Below are positions 57,033 to 64,000 of a stretch of DNA of 64,000 nt, piece by piece. How positions within the stretch are numbered: the first letter of the stretch is position 1; each line of letters opens with the position of its first letter. The notes under the pieces were generated by a model. That model made no database searches. It had not been told where the DNA came from and saw only the letters and a list, made by a program, of their open reading frames with translations. The position numbers were made by a program, and so were the translations under genes. The stretch covers positions 1 through 64,000 of the forward strand of contig MCFE01000449.1 of NCBI GenBank assembly GCA_002104905.1, given 5' to 3'. This DNA comes from Basidiobolus meristosporus CBS 931.73. Taxonomy: Eukaryota > Basidiobolomycota > Basidiobolomycetes > Basidiobolales > Basidiobolaceae.

Positions 57033-57401
57033 TGTTATGATCTGCCGCTTGAATGTTTTAGTTAGATCAGTTTTAAGTCAAATCAATTAGTTATTCTTTT
57101 AGGTTATCAGTATATCAGTATTATCTATCAAATCAGTAACATCAGTCAGCAAATGAATCAGCAGATCCTTATCAGACAGAAATAGATATATTAGGTAGGA
57201 TCATATTGGGTGATGATGATGCAACCAAATGAGTCATCAGCCACAGCCTGCATTGGGAAATAATATTAGTCAGCAATTGATCTGGCAAAATGTATATAAG
57301 GAGCTGCTGGAATCTCAATAAAGATCAGTTCAAGTTTTAGAGAATACAATACTAGCTAAGCTCCCTATTCCCCTACAACTCTTATACCAAGACTTGTAAC
57401 A
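57033..57401 (+). repeat. Gypsy 5' LTR (369 bp)
   Basis: It starts TGTTATGATCTGC and ends CTTGTAACA. A TATATAAGG box lies near 57292 and AATAAAG lies 25 bp later. Confidence 0.92.
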
Positions 57402-57459
57402 TTGTTAGCAGCAATAACCAGAAACATCCCTCCTGAAGAAAGAAGAAGCCTCCCTCAAG

Positions 57460-58499
57460 ATGTTGGAAAATCAAGAATGGGAGAATGCTATGCAACAAAT
57501 CCTGGCCCAGCAGCAACAGTTACTCCAGATCCTGAGCCAGCAGCAACAAGCAACAACTTCCATGGCTCAAAGCCAGCAAAACCCTGTCAAGAGCAACTTT
57601 AGTGTGAAGGTCAACCAGCACCATGGTAGAGTCAATGAAAACCTTGGAACTTGGCTCTTCTGGATTGAAGAAGCTTTCAAGGCTAAAGGAATTGCTCCAG
57701 AAAACAAGTTACATTATGCAGCCTCTTACCTGGCAGATGCAGCTTTGCAGTGGTACCTCAGCAAGACCAGGTCAGCCACCATGATGGGATGCTATACAAT
57801 CTCTACCTGGGATGAGTTTGTGCTGGAAATTCAGCATGCCTTTGAGCCCCCACACCAACAGACACACCAAGAAGAAAGTTGAAGACACTCAGACAAAAAG
57901 GAATGGTCCAAGAGTACATTTATGAAAATAGATGTCTACTTGGACAAATTGAAAGAATGAACCCTCTGGATCAAGTTGAATACTTTATTGATGGGTTGAA
58001 AGAAAGAACTTGTAAGGAAGTGAATTATTGAAGACCTCAGACTATTGAAGAAGCCATCAAGATTGCCATTGACTACAACTCAGCTATGTTTGGAGTTGGG
58101 AAGCCCACAATGACTAATCAGGGAGGCTACAATCACTATGAAAGAAGACAATCAGAAGCAGTGCCAATGGAAATAGATGCTATGAAGAAAAATCCTACCT
58201 CAGAAGAATGTAAGAAGAAAGGGCTTTGCTTCAATTGCCACCAGCAAGGACATATTGCAAAGTACTGCCCTCAGAGAAGAAATGGACACCAGCCATCAAG
58301 AACCTTTAGCCATATTGAGGCCATGGAGCATAGTAGCACGGATGATGAACTTGAAGAAGATTCAGAACTCACCTTTCACATGACACAACAATACCTATCC
58401 CTGATGACCTCAAACTTGGGAAAGCTGTTATACTTGAATGGAGTAATTAATGGAGTACCTGCCAAGATCATGATTGGCTCAGGAGCTTTGCATGAGTAA
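57460..58499 (+). pseudogene. Gypsy Gag and protease (frameshifted)
   Basis: The start codon at 57460 opens a frame with a poly-Gln N terminus, then a retrotransposon-gag domain (NLGTWLFWIEEAFKAKG, LHYAASYLADAALQWY). A frameshift near 57880 and a stop near 58030 interrupt it. A CCHC zinc knuckle follows at 58225-58275 (CFNCHQQGHIAKYC, all four ligands present). The protease active site near 58470 reads IGSGA where DSGA is expected, so the catalytic Asp is lost. A stop follows within a few codons. Confidence 0.88.
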
Positions 58500-60300
58500 A
58501 TGTCAGAGCAATTTGCTCTGAAAGCTGGAATCAACTCAGAACCCACTAAATCAACTTCAGTCTCAACAGCTGATGGGAACTCTCACATAATCAACCATAT
58601 TACTCAGCTAGTAAGGATGAAGATCAATGACTATGAAGCAGATCTAGAGGCCTATATATTTGGGAACTGCAAGTTTGACCTTTTACTTGGGAAAACCGGC
58701 TATTTTGTTGTAATCTGTCAATCAACTGGAGAACCCATGCTACTCAGATCCAGAAGGACAACAAGACCTATCAGCTATTACCTACCAGACTAGATTTTAG
58801 CTTGGTCAATTTCAATGTGTATGAAACAAGTGAGCTTAGCAAGACACAGTTCTGTAGAGCACTAAGAAAAGGCACCCAGATGTTCCTCATGGCAGTATTA
58901 CAGGAGGATTCCATGACTCCAGTACCCAAGAAGGTCCAGACTCTTGTGAAGGAGTATTCAGATGTATTTTCAGAAGAGCTTTTAAGCCTATGACCAGTCA
59001 GAGATGTGGATCATGCCATTGAAACAGGAGATAGCCCTCCAGTGAGCAAAACACCTTACAGAATGAGTCCATTGGAGTTGGAAGAGATGAAGAGACAAAT
59101 AGATCAGCTACTGGAGCAAGGATATTTCAGACCCAGCTAGTCACCTTGGGGAGCACCAGTACTTTTTATGAAGAAGAAGGATTGAACACTTAGGATGTGC
59201 ATTGACTACAGAGCCCTCAACTCAGTTACCATAAAGAATAAGTTCCCCATACCTTGGATTGATGTGCTCTTGGACCAACTCAATGGAGCCACTTTATTCA
59301 GCAAGATTGACCTCATTTCAGGATACAACCAAATTAGGGTACAATTGGAAGATATCCCTAAGACAGCATTCAGGACCAGATATGAGCATTACAAGTACTT
59401 AGTCATGAGTTCTGGCCTCACCAATGCCCCTGCAATTTTCATGACCCTGATGCAGACTGTCTTTCAGGAGTACTTAGACAAGTTTATCATAATCTACCCA
59501 GATGATATACTGATATACAGCAAGACAGAAGAGGACCACTTGGTGCACATTGAAAAGGTCTTGAAGAAGCTAAGAGAGAACAAGCTTAATGGCAAGCTAC
59601 CCAAGTATGAATTCTTCAAGGAACACAATGAATATCTGGGATACATAGTGACTGGCACAGGAGTAACCTTAGACCCTAAGAAGGTGGAAGTAATCAAGAA
59701 TCTGAAGCGGCTCTATAATATATCAGAGCTCAGATCATTCCTTGGAATGGTTTCCTATTATTGGAGATTTGTCAAGTCTTTTGCAAGTATTGCAGCCCCT
59801 TTAACTGATATCCTCAAGAAAGACAATACCTACAGGTGGGACATAGTTTGTGAGACTGCCTTCCAGATGCTGAAGAATGAACTTGCTAAGCTGCCAAGCT
59901 TAAGAATACCAGACTTCAGAGAAGAGTTCACTCTGTGCACAGATACTTCAGATTATGCAATCGGCAGAGTGTTGAGCCAAGAACACAAGGGAAAGGACTA
60001 CCCTGTTGCCTTTGAATCCAAGAAACTGAACACAGCAGAACAAAACTATCCAGTCCATGAGAAAGAGATGCTTGCTATAATACACTGTTTGAAGACATGG
60101 AGATGCTATATTGAAGGAGTCAAATGCACTGTGAAGACTGATCATGCCTCCCTCAAGTATATATTTACTCAGAAGGTACTCTCTACATAAATGACAAGAT
60201 GGAGGAATACAATCAGCAATTTGACTTATATATTGTCTACAGCCCTGGAAAAAACAACACAGTTGCTGATGCCTTATCAAGATTAGATCAAGTTGCACAA
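58500..60300 (+). pseudogene. Gypsy reverse transcriptase and RNase H
   Basis: The longest open part is 59195-60190 (331 codons). Reverse transcriptase has CIDYRALNSVT, FSKIDLISGYNQIR, TAFRTRYEHYKYLVMSSGL and the catalytic YPDD (Ile to Pro, both aspartates kept) near 59500. RNase H follows (LCTDTSDYAIGRVLSQE, FESKKLNTAEQNYPVHEKEML, VKTDHASLKYI). In-frame stops occur at 58791, near 58992, 59140 and 59186, and the RNase H tail shifts frame after 60190. Confidence 0.9.
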
Positions 60301-60479
60301 CTCAACTTGGTGCATGAATCAGATTGGCCTAGCCTATCAGCAAAGTACTAGGAGGACCAAGCCATTCCTTATGAGGTAGATGAAGATATCAAGAAGATAA
60401 TCTTGGATGAAGCCAGCAAATTTGTAGTACAGGATGAAACACTCTACCAAATTGTTGATGGAAACCCTATTGCCTATTG

Positions 60480-61590
60480 ACCCTATGTTTCTTGCCTGGA
60501 TTTAATACATAAGCTACACATTGGATATGGACATCTTGGAATTGAAGGGACCTATAGTCTTGTGAAAGCCAGAGTATGGTGGCCCAGAATGATACAAGAC
60601 ATTGAGAAGCTAGTGAAAACATGCCTAAATTGCCAAATCAACCAAGGCCAATCACAGAGAATTGCTGAACTCTTTCCCTTGTAGCCTGTAAGACCATTAG
60701 AAAGATGGGGAATAGACATTATTAGAAGACTGCCAGCTACCAGGAAATGCCACCGCTGGATCCTATTAGCAATTGGCCCTGCTACAAACAGCCCAGTGGC
60801 TAAAGCTGTACCTATAGCCAGTGAACAAGAAGTTGCAAATTTCAACTACCATGAGATCCTTATGAAGTTTGGATGCCCTGTAGAGATTCTATCCAATAGA
60901 GGTGCAAGCTTTGTGGTAAATACATTGGAAACCTACCTGGAAGTGCAGCAGATAAGACACCTGAAAACCTTGGCATATCACCCCAGAACTAATGGAGTCA
61001 CTGAGCGGTTTAATGGATTTTTTGGAGAAATGCTGACCAAGTATGCAAATGGAGTTGTAAGTAGATGGGATGAGTTTATAGATCAAGCACTCTTTGCATG
61101 CAGAGTCAGAGTACACAACGCCACCCAGCAATTATCATTTTACTTAGTGCATGGATGTGAACAAAGGATTCCAGGCAATCTCACACAACCAAAGCTTACA
61201 GACACCTTGAAAGATGAACTCAGTCAGCCAAGTAGACACTAGCAACTGGAACAATGAGGTCAAGAGGCACAGACCAAAGTATCTCAAAGTGCAGAAAAGA
61301 TGATGTAGATATTTGATAAGACTATAGCACCGGAAGCATTGACAGTTGGGAGCTTTGTATTGCTAAGAAACAACACTTGGAAGAAGTTTGAGCCATAATA
61401 GACAGGACCATTCAAGATCATCAGAGAACGTCCATTTGTAACTTTCCAACTAGTGGACAAATAAGGCAATATCTGGGAAGACTTAGTGCATAGGGACAGA
61501 CTCAATCTTGCAAGACTTGCTGATGATACTGAACCATTAAGGTATTGGTATCACAAGAAAAGAGATTCTGGAAAACCCTCTCAACTTTAG
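60480..61590 (+). pseudogene. Gypsy integrase
   Basis: The HHCC zinc domain (LHIGYGHLGIEGT...CLNCQINQ) is followed by the catalytic core. The first Asp is present (WGIDII), the second is Asn in ILSNRGASF (expected LSDRG), and the Glu is present in GVTERFNGF. Loss of the second acidic residue inactivates strand transfer. Further stops lie at 60682 and after 61240. Confidence 0.88.
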
Positions 61591-61600
61591 CAGGGGATAA

Positions 61601-61967
61601 TGTTATGATCTGCTGCATGAATGTTTAATTTAGATCAGTTTTTAGTCAAATCAACTAGTTATTTGATTTGGTTATCAGTAAATCAGTATTATCCGTCAAA
61701 TCAGTAACATCAATCAGCAAATGAATCAGCAGATCATTATCAGACAGAAATAGATATATTAGGTAGGATCTTATTGGGTGATGATGATGCAATCATATGA
61801 GTCATCAGCCACAGCATACATTGGGAAATACTATTAGTCAGCAATTGATCCTGCATAATGTATATAAGGAGCTGCTGGAATCTCAATAAAGATTAGTTCA
61901 AGTTTAGTGAGTACAATACTAGCTAAACTCCTATTCCCCTACTACTTGTATACCAAGATTTGTAACA
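61601..61967 (+). repeat. Gypsy 3' LTR (367 bp)
   Basis: It starts TGTTATGATCTGCTGC and ends TTTGTAACA, and aligns along its length with 57033-57401. A purine-rich tract comes just before it. Confidence 0.92.
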
Positions 61968-62499
61968 AGTATAAGGACCATAATAATGGATTTGGATACA
62001 TTTACAGTGGTATACTGAAATCAACCTGGTCTTACATGAAATAAATACAAAAGCCAACATGATTCTGGAACTTTGCTTATATTACGCATGATCCATGTTG
62101 GACTGTATTGATATGGAGCAGATCACATCAATCAAAGGTTTCCTATTTGGTTATAGACTTATGAGAAAATCATCAATAAATATTCATGTCCTTGTATGAG
62201 GATAAGTTTTGCCACATAATGCTGGGTTACATGGCAATTGATGGATATTCAGTCATAATGCAAGGGAAACCAGATAAATTAAGCCAATTGCGCCAAATCA
62301 ATCCATTTCACATCCAGTTGATCTCAAACAAATCTAATATAACTTGCTCATCTGAATGGTTGTTGCTCATCAATCCTATTACTATCACCAGATACTCTTT
62401 TGATACATAAGAGGAGATCTGTACCTAGTACTATGGACCATGTACCCTAATCTACACAAGGAGATCCATTGTTAAGCTGTTACAAGAAATTACTGTGAT
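61968..62499. other. Unassigned AT-rich sequence
   Basis: Sequence between the gypsy element and the right end of transposon copy 2. No gene recognised. Confidence 0.45.
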
Positions 62500-64000
62500 G
62501 ATCCTGTCAAAAGGCTGTCACAGATGTAGAGTCTTGTGACTAAGAGGTACTGATCCAGTCAGCACACTGCACAGACACCATTGAAAAATGATCACACCCC
62601 AAATTTGACAAAAAGTGTGATCAATGTTTTCCATCACAACAATAAATTTGTGACTTTTATTTGGTTTCCTGTCAGTTTGCTCACTTTCTGATCTCAGACA
62701 CTATATCATCACTAACATATGTGTACATTGATTGGCCATTGTCTCTTTTTCACACTCCTTACTTCCTGACTCAACTGTTTCTCTTACTTTTCATGAGTAC
62801 AAATTGATTTATTTCTGTTGAAACCTCAGTTGTGCCTCAATTGCCATTTATACTGACACACAAAATCCCTATACCCTACACTAACATTAAGCCTAACCCC
62901 ACGCCCAGCAAGTAACACCATTAAAATCTATCACTCAATAGGTATTTCTGCTGTAACACTCTGTTTCCATGACTTTTGCAGGAACCCAACAGCTTTAGGC
63001 CACTGTTCATTCACTGGTTACAACATGTGCTGGTCTTCAAACAGCATTACAAGGACCATCATCTCATCTGCCAGTCTTTGCAATAAATCCATGCACTATT
63101 TAAGTACATTTTTTTAAGCACTACTCTTGAAGAAGTGCTGCAATCTTTTGGTGTGCCTACTGATGTTCCAAAGTTCCACTGAAGGCATTGTGATGGTCAT
63201 TTGCATTCTTGATGCTAAAGCATAGTTGGTCAGTGAGTGAGGACTACACCCTGTCAACAATGGAAGATGTAAAGGCTTTGGTAGACAAATTGCCTTTTTC
63301 TGCAAATGCATCTGCCTTGCTGGAGTGTAGCTCAACTGGCTGAGCTACCAATTCTTGTGAAAACAGCTACTTTCCTGCTGCTCATTCTTCTTGGCTATGA
63401 TGGAATTCAGTCTGTTCCAGGCTTGAGGCATTAATTGGAAAGAACCACAGTCTTTTTACATGCTTCCCTGACTCAGGCTTGGATAGACATTTTCCCCTTT
63501 ACCTCTTCCTTTATCACTGCCAGGTCTTTCACCGCTACTTTGTATGAATGCTTCTTGTAATGAATTACATTTTCTCCTTGAAAAATTCTGCTCTGATGCA
63601 ACTGTCTTGGCCTGTTTGTCCCTTGTTGGCACTCTACTGGCAACCTGTCATTACTCTTCCACTTGTTTTGAGCTCTTAGCCCTAGTTGTGACAGACTCCT
63701 GAGAAAGCTGCTGGTCTATATCACTGCCTGGTCCTTAACTGCTACTTTGACTGAGGGCTTCTTGAGTGGTACTAGGCTTTTCCTGGATAAATGTTGTGCT
63801 GGTGCATCCATCATTGCCTGCTTGTTCTTTATTGTCACTCTTCCAGCTACCTGACACCTCTTTGATGCTTGTTTGGAGCTTTTGGCCCTGCTTGTAACAG
63901 GCTCTTGAGGAAGCTGCTGGTATTCAGCCATAGCACCCTTGTACTTGTGCCTTTTATAGTTTCTGCTATTCTTAAGATACTTTCTTGGCATACCAATGCT
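62500..64000 (-). mobile_element. Plavaka-like transposon, copy 2, right half, inverted, runs off the window
   Basis: The minus strand matches 5300-7107 of copy 1: the non-coding right arm (62500-62950), then the second gene's 3' part (63114-63335, ending HFFKSSA) and its repeat region (63470-63991). The transposase would lie beyond 64000. The sequence flanking the right end at 62500 is not copia, so this copy is at a different target and gives an independent estimate of the terminus. Confidence 0.8.
63470..63991 (-). pseudogene. Second gene of the transposon, copy 2, partial
   Basis: The minus strand reads RKYLKNSRNYKRHKYKGAMAEY, then QLPQEPVTSRAKSSKQASKR and a second repeat unit, homologous to 5600-6100. 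It is broken by a frameshift near 63715 and cut by the window end. Confidence 0.65.

Larger units (their letters stand above)
57033..61967 (+). mobile_element. Ty3/gypsy retrotransposon, structurally complete but mutated
   Basis: A 4.9-kb element has two LTRs of 369 and 367 bp, gag, then pol in the gypsy order protease, reverse transcriptase, RNase H and integrase. A polypurine-like GCAGGGGATAA lies just before the 3' LTR. It is flanked by AGTA on both sides (a 4-bp target duplication). The LTRs differ at a modest number of positions, mostly transitions, and the open frames are interrupted by stops and frameshifts, so it is an old, inactive copy. No chromodomain is visible after integrase. 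Confidence 0.92.

Noticed and set aside
57033-61967. RIP (repeat-induced point mutation) as the cause of decay
   Set aside because: CpA and TpG remain abundant while CpG is the dinucleotide lost, which points to CpG methylation damage; no index was computed.
1-64000. CRISPR array or prokaryotic operon structure
   Set aside because: No regularly spaced direct repeats were seen. The introns, LTR elements and a tRNA without encoded CCA show a eukaryotic genome.

Overview
The window reads as a chromosome segment of a filamentous fungus, probably an early-diverging (zygomycete-grade) lineage. The coding genes carry short spliceosomal introns (mostly 56-84 nt, GTRNGT donors). They encode typical fungal proteins: a Far10/SLMAP-like FHA protein of STRIPAK, a Dal5-type permease, a class II fructose-bisphosphate aldolase, a secreted tyrosinase and a Yap1/Pap1-like redox bZIP. 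The lineage is inference; I could not search a database.

The window has two compartments. About 8.1-37.8 kb is gene-bearing, with normal CpG content and mostly intact genes. Both flanks (1-8.1 kb and 37.9-64 kb) are AT-rich, almost free of CpG, and made of nested, decayed mobile elements.

Left flank: a Ty1/copia element (about 265-7712) is split in its RNase H region by a roughly 4.4-kb DNA transposon. That transposon has a Tnp2/Plavaka-like transposase on the minus strand and an unrecognised partner gene on the plus strand. An older inverted copia LTR follows.

Gene region, in order: two near-identical CAP/PR-1-like secreted proteins in a tandem segmental duplication, with the stub of a third; tRNA-Arg(TCG); a cysteine-rich small secreted protein; a four-exon Yap1-like bZIP; a CCR4-type deadenylase-like nuclease; a Mag1-like 3-methyladenine DNA glycosylase; the FHA/STRIPAK protein; class II aldolase; a Dal5-like MFS permease; a tyrosinase; a peroxiredoxin-5-like protein that lacks its peroxidatic cysteine; and a protein with a C-terminal WRKY-GCM1/FLYWCH-like zinc finger. 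From 34.3 to 37.8 kb I see only weak coding traces. Exon coordinates were worked out by hand from splice signals and reading-frame continuity.

Right flank: several truncated copia copies, including a tail-to-tail inverted pair; three solo LTRs of other families, each with a 5-bp target duplication; a second and a third copy of the DNA transposon; two long foldback (palindromic) elements; and a structurally complete but mutated Ty3/gypsy element (57033-61967). The copia primer-binding sites match the anticodon arm of initiator tRNA-Met, which implies half-tRNA priming as in Drosophila copia and Ty5.

Themes in the gene island are secretion (CAP proteins, small cysteine-rich protein, tyrosinase) and redox or stress response (Yap1-like factor, peroxiredoxin-like protein, DNA alkylation repair). 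There are no operons; genes are transcribed individually.
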